In this document: piece by piece, positions 25,643 to 35,282 of the stretch
Layout of the letters: every line of letters starts with the position of its first letter
Numbering within the stretch: the first letter of the stretch is position 1
Assembly: GCF_026000115.1 (NCBI RefSeq)
Contig: NZ_AP026867.1
Coordinates: 4,824,001-4,888,000, forward strand
Reading direction: 5' to 3'
Length of the DNA stretch: 64,000 nucleotides
Origin: Aureispira anguillae
Lineage (GTDB): Bacteria > Bacteroidota > Bacteroidia > Chitinophagales > Saprospiraceae
The notes under the pieces: generated by a model
Told to the model about the DNA's origin: nothing
Databases searched by the model: none
Seen by the model: only the letters and a program-made list of their open reading frames with translations
Position numbers and translations under genes: made by a program

Positions 25643-27178
25643 ATGAAGACTCCATCAAACGCTTTGTTCAAATTAATCCGTAAAATGACGCCTAGCGAAA
25701 AACGTTATTTTAAACGCTTTGGATTACTTCAACAAAAAAAAGATTCGAACAAATATATCTTGCTCTTTGATGCTATCAATGAACAAGGAGAATATAACGA
25801 ACAAGCTCTGCTCAAACAGTTTAAAGGGTATGACTTTATCAATAACTTTTCTGAAATTAAAAAATACCTCTTTAATCAAATACAAAAGGCGCTTAGAAAT
25901 TACCATTCTCAAAGTTCAATTGATATTATTCTGTACAATTATTTAAGTGATATTAGTGTCCTATACAGCAAAGAACTTTATGTAGAATGTTCTAGAATTA
26001 TAAAAAAAGCTAAAAAAGTTGCTACCAAACATGAAAAGTTTAGCTTGCTCTTAATCTTAAATGAGTGGAAACGAAATGTATTGCGTATTAGCCACCATGT
26101 AAATGGTATTCAAAGTTATTTGGAAGAAGAAGTAACCAAGGATAAAGAATATATTTCTTGTGTCGAAAACGAAAGCCTTTATTTTAATAAAAGCCTTGAA
26201 TTAACGCTTCACCTTCGCAAAAAAGGCCCCGATCACAAAATCGAATCTAGCATTACTCTGCCTGAGGAGGGACCTAAAACATTCAGAGCAAAACGTTATT
26301 TCTTTTTGCTACGAAGTATGGAAGGTTACCTAGAGTACGATGACGAAAAAATATTTGAGGTTAGTAGTGCTGACGTTCAGATTTTTGAGCAAAACCCACA
26401 TTTTATCCAAGCTTTGCCCAAGCAATACATCATCTCATTAACCAATTTGCTCGATTCTTGCGCCAATAAAATCAAATACAATGATGTCTTTGATGAATAC
26501 ATGGAAAAAACCATTAAGGCCTTAGACACTTATTCTTTTGATAGCGAGTTTTCTGAAAAAGAACGTCTGTTGGTTTACATTATCAAATGTACCGTTTATA
26601 GCTCTCGTGGAAATATAGAAGATTTAAAAGTTGTACGACAAGAGCTAAAAGAACAATACCTATTAACAAGCAAGAAGGGCTACAAAACTCCTGATTTAGA
26701 TATTTACCTGCACGATAACCTAATGCGCTCTGCACTCATTACAGGAGATTTTTCTTCTGCTTTAGAGTCTTATAATGACATACTCCAACTCAATATGGGC
26801 AGTTATCGAGAAGATTTGCAAATGGAAACAAGGCTACTAGGGCTGATTCTCCATTTTGAATTAGGTAATTGGCTTTTATTAGAAAGTATGGTACGCTCGG
26901 CGCTTCGTTTATTACAACGCAAACACAGCCATTTTAAATTGGGTAAATTATTCCTAGAAGTCATCAAAAAATGCGTCCTTATCAAACAACAACCCAACAG
27001 TCAAGATGACGACATTATTCCGATCTTATTGCAGCTCAAAAAAGATGCCTTGGCAATCACCAGCAAAAATAGACTGGCGGACTATATTGTATTTATTGGC
27101 TGGGTTGATAGCAAAATCAAGAACAAATCAATTGCTTCTTGTATTTATGAAGTTACCCAATCGGGGTATAGATTATAA
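25643..27178 (+). CDS. Helical protein of unknown function (511 residues)
   Basis: I do not know this family. The protein is highly charged and predicted almost entirely helical, with no signal peptide or membrane helix. The N-terminus (ALFKLIRKMTPSEKRYFKRFGLLQQKKDSNKYILLFDAI) is compact and basic and may be a distinct domain. The remainder consists of TPR/SEL-like antiparallel helices (such as GDFSSALESYNDILQLN and LGNWLLLESMVRSALRLLQ). It is a single gene. A scaffold or sensor role is possible but not shown. Confidence 0.75.
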   Translation: MKTPSNALFKLIRKMTPSEKRYFKRFGLLQQKKDSNKYILLFDAINEQGEYNEQALLKQFKGYDFINNFSEIKKYLFNQIQKALRNYHSQSSIDIILYNYLSDISVLYSKELYVECSRIIKKAKKVATKHEKFSLLLILNEWKRNVLRISHHVNGIQSYLEEEVTKDKEYISCVENESLYFNKSLELTLHLRKKGPDHKIESSITLPEEGPKTFRAKRYFFLLRSMEGYLEYDDEKIFEVSSADVQIFEQNPHFIQALPKQYIISLTNLLDSCANKIKYNDVFDEYMEKTIKALDTYSFDSEFSEKERLLVYIIKCTVYSSRGNIEDLKVVRQELKEQYLLTSKKGYKTPDLDIYLHDNLMRSALITGDFSSALESYNDILQLNMGSYREDLQMETRLLGLILHFELGNWLLLESMVRSALRLLQRKHSHFKLGKLFLEVIKKCVLIKQQPNSQDDDIIPILLQLKKDALAITSKNRLADYIVFIGWVDSKIKNKSIASCIYEVTQSGYRL

Positions 27179-27210
27179 TTTTGCTGTAGAGGAATAAGCC
27201 TTGTGTTTTA

Positions 27211-27240
27211 TGCCCCTCTCCTTGAAGGGCTTTTTTTTCT
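27211..27240 (+). terminator. Weak hairpin with T8 run
   Basis: GCCC...GGGC arms with mismatches next to eight T, 35 bases after the helical protein gene. Confidence 0.5.
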
Positions 27241-27330
27241 TTATTGTTAATAATAACCTGTGTACAGGATAAAACAATTAGATGAAAGAAAAACGATAAA
27301 CCTGTTTTTAATAATAAAACGGGCATCAAC

Positions 27331-27362
27331 TTTGTGCATTCTTCAAAGAAAACATACTTTTG
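27331..27362 (+). promoter_or_regulatory. Bacteroidota-type promoter for the subtilase
   Basis: TTTG at 27331-27334, a 20-nt spacer and TACTTTTG at 27355-27362, 54 bases before the ATG. Confidence 0.65.
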
Positions 27363-27416
27363 TATTTTGATTCTTTGAGCAATCAGAGAATGGATATTTT
27401 TAAACTTTGCTGATTT

Positions 27417-29021
27417 ATGTACAAACTATTATGCCTGTTTATTATTTGTACGTTCCCCTATCTTATTCTTGCTCAACATGTTCGCACGAACACTCCTGAA
27501 GAATTAATTGTTATGCTAAATCCAGGAGTCGAAATGGAAACCATTTTATCGGATATTCCTCAACGTTCTACAGCATTTCAATATAAAAAAAGACTCTCTA
27601 AATCGCTAAACATCCACTTGATTGTTAGTAATGATTTAGCCAGCATTAGCCCACAACTAAGTCAGCATCCTGCTGTTCGGGCGATCCAAAAAAACCAAGT
27701 AATCCAATGGCGCAACCAGCCTAATGATCTGTATTATGATAGCCAGTGGGCCTTAGATAGCATCAACGCTCCAGAAGCATGGAATTATACAACAGGAGGC
27801 CTTTCGCCCAATGGCGATAGCATTGTTTGTGCCGTTGTTGATGGCTCTTTTGATGTTAATCACGAAGATCTAAAAGACAATTTGTGGCACAACCATGCCG
27901 AAATTCCCAACAATCAAATCGATGATGATCAAAATGGTTTTGTAGATGACTATACGGGCTGGCAAGTTGTATTTAATACCGACCGCCATGATTATGGAAG
28001 TATTAGCAATCACGGTACTTCTGTTCTAGGAATTATAGGAGCAAAGGGCAATAATAGCAGCGGAACGACAGGAATCAATTGGGACATACGCTTAATGCTA
28101 ATAAGCGCTCATACGGCCAATGAAATCACTAAAATTTCGAATGTTATAGAAAGCTACTCTTACATTCTAGATATGCGAAGAAAATACAATCAATCCAATG
28201 GTCAAGCGGGCGCTTTTGTCGTCAGTACGAATTCGTCTTGGGGAATTGATTTTGCTTGGGCAGAAGATCATCCTATTTGGTGCGCTTTATACGACTCAAT
28301 GGGGGCTGTTGGTATTCTTAGTGTTGCAGCAACAACCAATACGGACAATGACATTGATCGCTATGGAGACATGCCTTGTTCCTGTGGTTCTGAATATTTA
28401 TTGGGAGTTAGCGAGAGTTCAAGAGAGGATCGGCAGGTTGCTGGTTATGGTTATCAATCAATCGATCTTTTTGCTCCTGCTGAAAGCAAAAGTACTCGAT
28501 GGAGCAATAAATATGGTGATTTTGGAGGCACTTCTGGTGCTGCACCTCATGTTGCGGGGGCGATTGCCTTGCTTTATAGTTATCCCAATTCGGATTGGGC
28601 AAGCATGATACGGCAGTCTCCTCAAAAAGCAGCAAGCTTAGTTAAGTCTATTTTGCTAAATAGTGTTGACAAAAAAGAAACCTTTAAAAAATCTGTTTCT
28701 GGTGGACGGCTTAATTTGGGTCGTGCTATGCAACAATTAGCAGAGTATTTTGAGCGCCCAGAACAAGGACAATTGTTAAATCTTTACCCCTCTCCTACTT
28801 CCAGACTATTAACGATAAAAGCAGCGCTAGCCAATGAAGGCCGCCACCCCGTCCGAGTTTACAACTCTATTGGGCAACCTGTAGCTATTTGGGAACTAGA
28901 AAATAGCAGTCCGACTATTCGTTATTGGCATTTTGATGTCTCTCATTTGGCGAGGGGTATGTACACCGTAGAATTAGATACAGGTTCTAAAAAGTATAGC
29001 CAAAAATTTATAAAGTACTAA
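27417..29021 (+). CDS. Secreted subtilisin-like serine protease (S8) with T9SS sorting domain
   Basis: The 534-residue product has a signal peptide (about 1-19), a short prodomain (about 25-100, EELIVMLNPG... HPAVRAIQKNQVIQW), an S8 catalytic domain and a C-terminal sorting domain. The catalytic triad and oxyanion residue are visible: Asp142 in VVDGSFD, His199 in SNHGTSVLG, Asn272 in STNSSWG and Ser373 in GGTSGAAPHVAG. DDDQNGFVDD at about 169-178 looks like a calcium loop. The last 80 residues (LYPSPTSRLLTIK ... LARGMYTVEL) are a type A T9SS domain. It is therefore an exported protease for extracellular protein digestion, with its own promoter and terminator. Confidence 0.92.
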   Translation: MYKLLCLFIICTFPYLILAQHVRTNTPEELIVMLNPGVEMETILSDIPQRSTAFQYKKRLSKSLNIHLIVSNDLASISPQLSQHPAVRAIQKNQVIQWRNQPNDLYYDSQWALDSINAPEAWNYTTGGLSPNGDSIVCAVVDGSFDVNHEDLKDNLWHNHAEIPNNQIDDDQNGFVDDYTGWQVVFNTDRHDYGSISNHGTSVLGIIGAKGNNSSGTTGINWDIRLMLISAHTANEITKISNVIESYSYILDMRRKYNQSNGQAGAFVVSTNSSWGIDFAWAEDHPIWCALYDSMGAVGILSVAATTNTDNDIDRYGDMPCSCGSEYLLGVSESSREDRQVAGYGYQSIDLFAPAESKSTRWSNKYGDFGGTSGAAPHVAGAIALLYSYPNSDWASMIRQSPQKAASLVKSILLNSVDKKETFKKSVSGGRLNLGRAMQQLAEYFERPEQGQLLNLYPSPTSRLLTIKAALANEGRHPVRVYNSIGQPVAIWELENSSPTIRYWHFDVSHLARGMYTVELDTGSKKYSQKFIKY

Positions 29022-29081
29022 TCCTTCTTGCTGTAATAAAACTGTTGCTGTTTTAGTATTCTAAAAATCTAGTATTAGAGC

Positions 29082-29138
29082 AATGAGAAAAAGGTTAACC
29101 AATTAAAATTGATTAACCTCATTCTTATATGCTTTTTT
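29082..29138 (+). terminator. Terminator of the subtilase gene
   Basis: AATGAG and AGGTTAACC pair with GATTAACCT and CATT around an AATTAAAATT loop, followed by a T-rich run. Confidence 0.7.
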
Positions 29139-29228
29139 TAAACGATTGCTGCTTTCTCAGAAAGATCAATCAATTAAGCATAAGTATAAAATTGACAATC
29201 ACCATGAAGAGTATAACAACTTAGGCGA

Positions 29229-29501
29229 TTAGTCTTCTTTTTTAACCATATACTTGTCGAATTTCGCAAATTTCTTATTGAATTTGTCGATACGACCTGC
29301 AGTATCTACAAACTGCATTTTACCAGTGTAAAAAGGGTGAGAAGCTGAGCTAATCTCTACTTTTACCAACGGATATTCAGTACCATCAATTTCAACATTC
29401 TCATTAGAAGGTGCAGAAGAATGCATTAAAAAAGTAGTGTCTGTAGAAATGTCTTTGAAACATACCATACGATTACTTGCTGGATGGATATCTTTTTTCA
29501 T
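29229..29501 (-). CDS. rpmE2: 50S ribosomal protein bL31, type B
   Basis: The 90-residue protein starts [20 protein letters not shown] and keeps [24 protein letters not shown]. It lacks the CxxC zinc pairs of the A form and is longer, which marks the zinc-free type B. It is a large-subunit component at the central protuberance. A TACCTTTG -7 box on the minus strand lies upstream. It is transcribed alone. Confidence 0.95.
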   Translation of the reverse strand: MKKDIHPASNRMVCFKDISTDTTFLMHSSAPSNENVEIDGTEYPLVKVEISSASHPFYTGKMQFVDTAGRIDKFNKKFAKFDKYMVKKED

Positions 29502-29567
29502 GATAATTCTATTGTAATTTTTTATTTTTATTTAAGGTCATTTTGACTTTTCTGTAAATTGCAGGTA

Positions 29568-29575
29568 CAAAGGTA
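29568..29575 (-). promoter_or_regulatory. -7 box of rpmE2
   Basis: TACCTTTG on the minus strand matches TAnnTTTG, 67 bases before the ATG. Confidence 0.45.
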
Positions 29576-29718
29576 CAATAAAAATACACAATAATGCATT
29601 TTTTATCAAAAAACATTAGAGTAATTAAATCAAAATCATTGTAATTTCCCCACTTAATTGGGCTGCTACAAGAACATTAAAGCATCTTGGTAAAAACGCA
29701 CGGAGAAAATACCAGACT

Positions 29719-30435
29719 TTATTTTTTGCACCAACCAGTAATACTAATTCCTACTGGCAAGGTAAGCCCTCGTTTGATCAAAAAGTTGTCAAAACACAAT
29801 AAATAATAAAACAAGTTGTCAATAAAAGCTGGAAATTTAGGATGATCGACCCTAGGCGCAGCATTTTTGTTTTTGATACGAGACAAGGCAATTAATGGAT
29901 ACAACAACGTGTTCCAAGAATAGGTTTTTACTTGATCAAAATTAGAGAACAACTCTTTTACCATTTTTTTATTGTATCGACGGTAATGTTCCAAAGCCAC
30001 ATCATGGCTGCTAAAAAGCCCTGGACCTGCGGGGACAGAATAAACCAATGAGCCACCTTTTTTGAGCACTCGATACACTTCACTCACCGCTTTTTTATCT
30101 CCTTCGATATGTTCAAAGACATCAAAAGAGACGACAATATCAAAAAAATTGTCCTCATAAGGCAAATCACAAGCATCAGCTATCCGTTTTTCAAAACAGA
30201 CCTCATCGGGTACAATAGCCAACGCTTCAGGAAGAATATCGGTTACATAATTGTTTCCAAAACTTTTAAGAATTTTTAAGTCATCCCCTGTTCCTGTTCC
30301 AATGCTCAAAATCTTTAGAGGTTCCCCTCCCTGCTTTTTACAATTTTTCTCCATTAATAAATGAATCAATTTGTATTTAGCTCTAAACCAAAAATTATCG
30401 GCAGTTTGCCCAGCTTGATAGTCTTTATAATCCAT
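29719..30435 (-). CDS. Class I SAM-dependent methyltransferase of the glycan cluster
   Basis: This 238-residue protein carries methyltransferase motif I ILSIGTGTGDDLKIL, an acidic loop, LPYEDNFFDIVVSFDVFEHI (motif IV with the FEH box) and VYRVLKKGGSLVYSVPAG. HDVALEHYRRYNKK further on is typical of proteins that sit beside membrane glycosyltransferases. It lies 25 bases downstream of the GT2-GT-C-TPR gene and is likely its last co-transcribed partner. A lipid-linked sugar or polyisoprenoid-type substrate is inferred from context only. Confidence 0.82.
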   Translation of the reverse strand: MDYKDYQAGQTADNFWFRAKYKLIHLLMEKNCKKQGGEPLKILSIGTGTGDDLKILKSFGNNYVTDILPEALAIVPDEVCFEKRIADACDLPYEDNFFDIVVSFDVFEHIEGDKKAVSEVYRVLKKGGSLVYSVPAGPGLFSSHDVALEHYRRYNKKMVKELFSNFDQVKTYSWNTLLYPLIALSRIKNKNAAPRVDHPKFPAFIDNLFYYLLCFDNFLIKRGLTLPVGISITGWCKK

Positions 30436-30460
30436 TTTTGTTTGTTTTCATTCTCTATTA

Positions 30461-33400
30461 TTATTTCAATTTGCCTTCCCGCTTTAGTCGCTCTTTGCGG
30501 GCATTGATTCGTTGCTGTTGGTTAACTGCTTTATCATAATCTCTTTTCATCTTGACAGCAGGAGCATAATCAGGAAAAATTCTAAGGCAAGTATTCAGTT
30601 GGTTAATTGCTTCTTTCCATTTACCAGCAATTGATAATTTTTTGGCTGTAAAATAAGCCTTTATTGCATCATTTTTTAATTGTGTAGCCACTTGAATTCC
30701 CAAATCATATCCCTGAGCAGGTTTTCCACCATATTTGTCGAACAATTCCAACGCCTCAAGAGATTTAGACCAATTCTTTTCCATTGCATACAATCGAGCC
30801 AAATGAAAATGCCCAAAGACATATTTAATATTGGCTCCAGTAGCCTTTTCAAAAAACTGTTTACAAGCTTCATTATCTTTTGCAGCAGTTAATTGATAAA
30901 TTCCCATCATACCTAAACTATTCGAATAGCTATCAGAATAAGCCAATAGGGTATCTAAAGCTGTTTTGGCACCAGGGTAGTCTCCTACCTGAAGTTTGTA
31001 CTGTACCAATAATAGCAAAGCACTTTCATCTTTAGGATTATCTTTAATAATCTCATCTAAAATAGTAATTGCTTTGGCAGGATCCTTTGCTTTTAGTGCT
31101 GCTATCGCCTTGGGTCCTTTTTTATTAATTTCAGAGCGTTTGGTTACTGCCCAAATAGGAGTACCATCAATTTCTCTAACCTTTAGTTTCTCTGCACCTG
31201 GAGGCCACAAATCACTGGCAATAAATCCTCGATTAACAAAACGAGTTACGTACAAACCATAGTCCCAATTGCTTTTGACTCGTTCATGATAACGGGTATA
31301 AACTGGTTTTACATTCGGATAATCCAAAAAGTAATGTTTTACAGAAATAAATGCCTGTGTTGCCACTCTTATTTCTTTTCCTTCTTTGACTTCTGGCACA
31401 TTGTCAATAATCCACTGACAAGCTTCTTTGGTTGAGTTCATCCAGTAGTCTGTCTCATAAGAGTTGTGCGCATTAGCCACTCCACCAAAAAATTCATTAA
31501 AATAAATATATTGATTAGGATGACTAATAACCATCCATCGAATGGGCGAGTAAAGCGTAAGAGCCAATAAAATTGTCCCTCCTATCGGAACCAGTTTAGA
31601 TTTAAAACTATTCATCAACAAGACAATCGAATAGGCTGCCATAATGACGAGAATAGGATAAACAAACAAGAAATGGCGCATACCATCATATAAAGAAGAG
31701 CCTTTCAAAATTGCATAAAAGACAGGAAAAACACCAGTGAAAATCGTCATCAAAAACAGCCATCTATTTTTGGTATCTTTGACAACAGGTAGTGCAAACA
31801 TCCCAGCTCCTATAAGAATAACAGCAGGTGTTGCAATCCCAAACCACTTAATGATATAATACCAAGGTAAAAAATCAGACCAATAATGTTCTCCATTCCA
31901 AATCATGCGAATACCCGTAGAAAAATTGGACATTTCTGCCAATGCTAATCTAGCTCCAGCAATTCCATTTTCGTTGGCAAAGGGCCAATACATCACCCCT
32001 CCTAAATAACCTAAACCAGTTATGAGCAATAAGAGTAATCCAATTTTGATGAGGTAGCCAAACTGTTTTAGATAAGGTTGAAGGGGTTTGTTTAATACAA
32101 AAGCTCCTCCTGTAAACAAAAACAAATAGGGAATTAATAAAATACCTCCTACACGAATATTAATGGTAATGGTTAGTCCCAGAATCAATCCAACTACAGA
32201 TTGAAAGGAAGGTTTGGGCAACTTCCGAATGAAATTCATCATAAAGAGCAAGGACAACACATAACCAAAGGCAAAAGGAATATCTTTTGGGTTATTCATT
32301 GAATGACCAAAAATTCGAGGAGACAAAACAATAAATACTAAAGACCAAAAGGCAACTTGCCAACGTTGAGAAATAGATCGAGCCAACAAACCCGTGAAAA
32401 TCATCAACAAAGCACCAACCAATGCATTAAACATGTGGCGCATTTCATAAACGTCCCATGTCGTAAAAACATACTTGTGCATCCAAGCCATTGTATAATC
32501 AAAAAGCCCACCATATAAGTACAAGTTCTTATAGGTCAATGCTTCGCCTTCAACGCCGTCTGACTCAAAATAATTTAAAACATGATCGCCATAAACCTTT
32601 TGCACCTGTTCGTCAGCTGTAATACCATAATCAAAACTCATATAGGGCATCAAAAAGAGCAATAGAATAGAAAGGGTAGCAAATAAAACTCTATAAACAG
32701 GGGCTTCTTTTGCCGAATTAAGTTGCTTTTTCTGAAAAGTTTCTTTAATCGAGTTGGTAAAAAAGAATCGAAATAAATTCAAGACAACAATCACCAAAGA
32801 CACCATCCCCATTTTAAGACCATCAGACCAGACCGAAACCTTCGATTCTGCAACTTCTTTCCACTCAATAGGCATTTCAACGATCTCAATATTATACAAT
32901 TTGGCATTGTGCAAGACTTCAACATCATGCGCCCACCCCTTTGTATGCATATTTTCGAACAACCACTTTCCTATCGTTTTAGGGTATAGCTTAAATCCAC
33001 ATTGTGTATCATAAATGCTTAGACCTGTCAAAAACTGTACTCCAAAATTAAACATTCGCCCCAATAACCTGCGGTCGTTTTTATCGGTATGGATGGTAGA
33101 ACCTTTATGTTCTCTAGAAGCAATTAAGATCGTTTGATCATCAAATGTATTCCCCTCTAACGTTTTTAACCAACGCAACAAGCTGTCTGGTGACGCAGCC
33201 ATATCAGCATCTAAGGTCAAAATATGATCTCCAGTAGCAACAGCTACTCCTCTTTTTAGTGCATTGCCTTTTCCAGCATTCTCCTTTACATCAACAATTT
33301 TATAATCAACATGCTCTGCGGTTTCTCCATCTGCATAAGTAGCATTCAACATGGATAAGGTATCATCACTACTACCATCATTGACAAAAACAACCTCATA

Positions 33401-33580
33401 AGGTAAGGTCCATCTTTGTTCAAAGCGTTGGAGTTCTTTGGTCATCAAATGAATTCGATCTACCTCATTATACAAAGGAATCACCAACGATAATTTCCCT
33501 TGATAGTTATTTTTAATAGACTTAGCTTGTTTTGAACTTTTGGCTTGTTTAGAATTTTTTTTCTTTTTATTAGTAGCCAT
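30461..33580 (-). CDS. GT2 glycosyltransferase fused to a GT-C-like membrane domain and TPR repeats
   Basis: The 1039 residues have three parts. After a Lys-rich tail, residues about 28-255 form a DPM1/ALG5-like GT2 domain with VNDGSSDDT, NAGKGNALKRG, LDADMA (Asp124 and Asp126) and YDTQCGFKLYP. GT2 enzymes of this type transfer a sugar from a nucleotide to polyprenyl phosphate. Residues about 258-275 and 297-715 hold many membrane helices plus an early loop FDYGITADEQ and a late YDGMRHFLFVYP, resembling protein O-mannosyl or GT39/ArnT-type enzymes that use lipid-linked sugars. Residues about 830-1010 are TPR-like repeats. The fusion suggests that lipid-sugar synthesis and transfer are coupled in one protein. 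Confidence 0.82.
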   Translation of the reverse strand: MATNKKKKNSKQAKSSKQAKSIKNNYQGKLSLVIPLYNEVDRIHLMTKELQRFEQRWTLPYEVVFVNDGSSDDTLSMLNATYADGETAEHVDYKIVDVKENAGKGNALKRGVAVATGDHILTLDADMAASPDSLLRWLKTLEGNTFDDQTILIASREHKGSTIHTDKNDRRLLGRMFNFGVQFLTGLSIYDTQCGFKLYPKTIGKWLFENMHTKGWAHDVEVLHNAKLYNIEIVEMPIEWKEVAESKVSVWSDGLKMGMVSLVIVVLNLFRFFFTNSIKETFQKKQLNSAKEAPVYRVLFATLSILLLFLMPYMSFDYGITADEQVQKVYGDHVLNYFESDGVEGEALTYKNLYLYGGLFDYTMAWMHKYVFTTWDVYEMRHMFNALVGALLMIFTGLLARSISQRWQVAFWSLVFIVLSPRIFGHSMNNPKDIPFAFGYVLSLLFMMNFIRKLPKPSFQSVVGLILGLTITINIRVGGILLIPYLFLFTGGAFVLNKPLQPYLKQFGYLIKIGLLLLLITGLGYLGGVMYWPFANENGIAGARLALAEMSNFSTGIRMIWNGEHYWSDFLPWYYIIKWFGIATPAVILIGAGMFALPVVKDTKNRWLFLMTIFTGVFPVFYAILKGSSLYDGMRHFLFVYPILVIMAAYSIVLLMNSFKSKLVPIGGTILLALTLYSPIRWMVISHPNQYIYFNEFFGGVANAHNSYETDYWMNSTKEACQWIIDNVPEVKEGKEIRVATQAFISVKHYFLDYPNVKPVYTRYHERVKSNWDYGLYVTRFVNRGFIASDLWPPGAEKLKVREIDGTPIWAVTKRSEINKKGPKAIAALKAKDPAKAITILDEIIKDNPKDESALLLLVQYKLQVGDYPGAKTALDTLLAYSDSYSNSLGMMGIYQLTAAKDNEACKQFFEKATGANIKYVFGHFHLARLYAMEKNWSKSLEALELFDKYGGKPAQGYDLGIQVATQLKNDAIKAYFTAKKLSIAGKWKEAINQLNTCLRIFPDYAPAVKMKRDYDKAVNQQQRINARKERLKREGKLK

Positions 33581-33650
33581 AATACATTTATAGGTTTATA
33601 CTCAATAATTTCAATATTCTCTTTCTAAGAATACAAATACATTTGGAGTG

Positions 33651-34520
33651 TTATAATCTTTTATTTTTATTTTTAAATCGCCTAAATACCAGAATTAAAA
33701 TGGGTGTATCGATAATTGCTTGTTTAATAATTTTCCAAGAAGCCCCCTTACTCAGCCCTGTTTTTCGAGGCAAGTATTTGGATTCAATTTCTATTGGCTG
33801 ATGCCCTAAGTAAATGAGTTTGCTGCAAATTTCTGATTCGACTAAAGAACTTCTAATCTCTAAATCCAATGCTTTTAGGGCTTGATTTTTATAAACTTTT
33901 ACCCAATTTACATCTTTCATACTTAGCCCAATAAAAATACGATTTAACTTATTATTAAACCACGATAGAATATTTCTAGCCAAGCTATAAGTCATATTTT
34001 CTACTCTATAAAAAGCTAAAATAGACCGCTCAGGAATATTTTTATAAGGTATCAATTCATCCATATCAAATTGCCCATCACCAGGAACCATCACCACATT
34101 ATCTCCCTTGGCAGAAGCATAGCCACTGTGCAACGCTTCTCCGATTCCTCGGTTAATAGTATGACAAATATATCTGATATTTTTATTTTTTTCATCCTTT
34201 AACATTTCTTGAATAACGGCATCAGAACCATCCGAGCTTCCATCATTCACCAATATAATTTCCCCTTTAGGGGTAGAAATTATTTGCAATGTATCTTGTA
34301 CCTTTTGTACAACACGTTTAATATTACCTTCTTCATTATAACAAAGAATGATAATGGACCAACTTTGATTCGCAGTTTCAGACAATTTTAATACGCATTT
34401 AGTTAGATGTACAATCGTTTCTAAATTACCTCCAAATACAAAATAAGTCGATAAAAATCGTTTGGAAACAATCCATTCAGTATTCAGTACAAGATACTTT
34501 TTATGTTTTTTTAGACTCAC
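33651..34520 (-). CDS. GT2 family glycosyltransferase (start uncertain)
   Basis: This 289-residue protein has the GT2 core from about residue 53: SIIILCYNEEGNIKRVV, LVNDGSSDGSD, NRGIGEALHSGYASAKGDNVVMVPGDGQFD (DxD-like DGQFD) and a C-terminal basic tail. The reading frame has no ATG before the catalytic core. The GTG at 34520 is the best start but adds about 50 unusual residues, and repeat-like DNA begins exactly upstream. The 5' end may therefore have been altered by a repeat insertion. It precedes the GT2-GT-C fusion by 70 bases and probably belongs to the same transcript. Confidence 0.75.
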   Translation of the reverse strand: MSLKKHKKYLVLNTEWIVSKRFLSTYFVFGGNLETIVHLTKCVLKLSETANQSWSIIILCYNEEGNIKRVVQKVQDTLQIISTPKGEIILVNDGSSDGSDAVIQEMLKDEKNKNIRYICHTINRGIGEALHSGYASAKGDNVVMVPGDGQFDMDELIPYKNIPERSILAFYRVENMTYSLARNILSWFNNKLNRIFIGLSMKDVNWVKVYKNQALKALDLEIRSSLVESEICSKLIYLGHQPIEIESKYLPRKTGLSKGASWKIIKQAIIDTPILILVFRRFKNKNKRL

Positions 34521-34645
34521 TTTACTTAGCTGCGTTGCTAAGTAAGCGAGTGCGCTATCGCTTATGAGCTCCCTGTGGTCGGTTCATTACCATTCGTGAG
34601 TCAGCAAGCTGGGTTCTTTGTGGTGTTACCCTCATAAATCGGCTT
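34521..34645. repeat. Intergenic repeat-like patch upstream of GT2
   Basis: GC-richer sequence containing TTAGCTGCGTTGCTAAGTAAGC (self-complementary in part), CTTATGAGCTCCCTGTGG and TCAGCAAGCTGGGTTC, related to 25205-25345. Part of it (TTAGCTGCGTTGCT) is also similar to TTAACTACGTTGCT at 39156. Confidence 0.4.
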
Positions 34646-34691
34646 ATCAGAATGCAAACTTAGTGGATAAAAACTAAAATTCAATTTTCAT

Positions 34692-34745
34692 CACTCCGTT
34701 TAAAAATCATATTAAACTGGTTATCAAAACAATTCAATGCAATAT
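34692..34745. repeat. Palindromic intergenic repeat, copy C (partial)
   Basis: CACTCCGTTTAAAAATCATA then TTAAACTGGTTATCAA aligns to the left arm of copy B and to copy D. The right arm is missing. Confidence 0.45.
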
Positions 34746-34748
34746 TTT

Positions 34749-35282
34749 TTACACATATCGTATAATCTTAGCAGGATTTCCTGCTACCACTGCATTGTTA
34801 GGAACATCTTTGGTTACAACTGCCCCTGCACCTACTAGAGCATTTTCACCAATGGTTACTCCACCCAAAATAGTAGCACTAGTTCCGATAGAAGCCCCTT
34901 TCTTTACCAATGTTTCTACCAGTTCCCAATCCTCTTCGGTCTGAGGGCTACCGTCTAAATTAGTAGCTCTAGGCAATAGATCATTGATAAAAGAAACATT
35001 ATGCCCAACAAATACTTGATCTTCAATATGCACTCCTTCACAGATAAACGTATGGCTTGAGATTTTACAATTCTTTCCAATCGTCACCCCCTTTTGAATT
35101 TCTACAAAAGCTCCAATCTTAGAACCATCATCAATAGAACAACCATAAGCATTTACAAAATTAAATATTTTAACATTTTTGCCTACTTTCACATTGTTAA
35201 GTGCTTGTCGATCGCTATTGATTATCAAGTTTTCCATACGCATACTAAGATTTGAAGGAGGTACAACTCGTACAACATCCAT
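34749..35282 (-). CDS. Left-handed beta-helix sugar N-acyltransferase (WbpD/WlbB-like)
   Basis: This 177-residue protein is built of hexapeptide repeats ([93 protein letters not shown]). The order and the FINDLLPRA loop match WbpD/WlbB-type transferases, which acetylate the 3-amino group of UDP-linked amino-uronic sugars. The start overlaps the stop of the upstream Gfo/Idh gene by one base, typical for the pair. The third enzyme of that pathway, a DegT-type aminotransferase, is not seen here. Internal ATGs at 35243 or 35237 are possible starts. Confidence 0.82.
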   Translation of the reverse strand: MDVVRVVPPSNLSMRMENLIINSDRQALNNVKVGKNVKIFNFVNAYGCSIDDGSKIGAFVEIQKGVTIGKNCKISSHTFICEGVHIEDQVFVGHNVSFINDLLPRATNLDGSPQTEEDWELVETLVKKGASIGTSATILGGVTIGENALVGAGAVVTKDVPNNAVVAGNPAKIIRYV

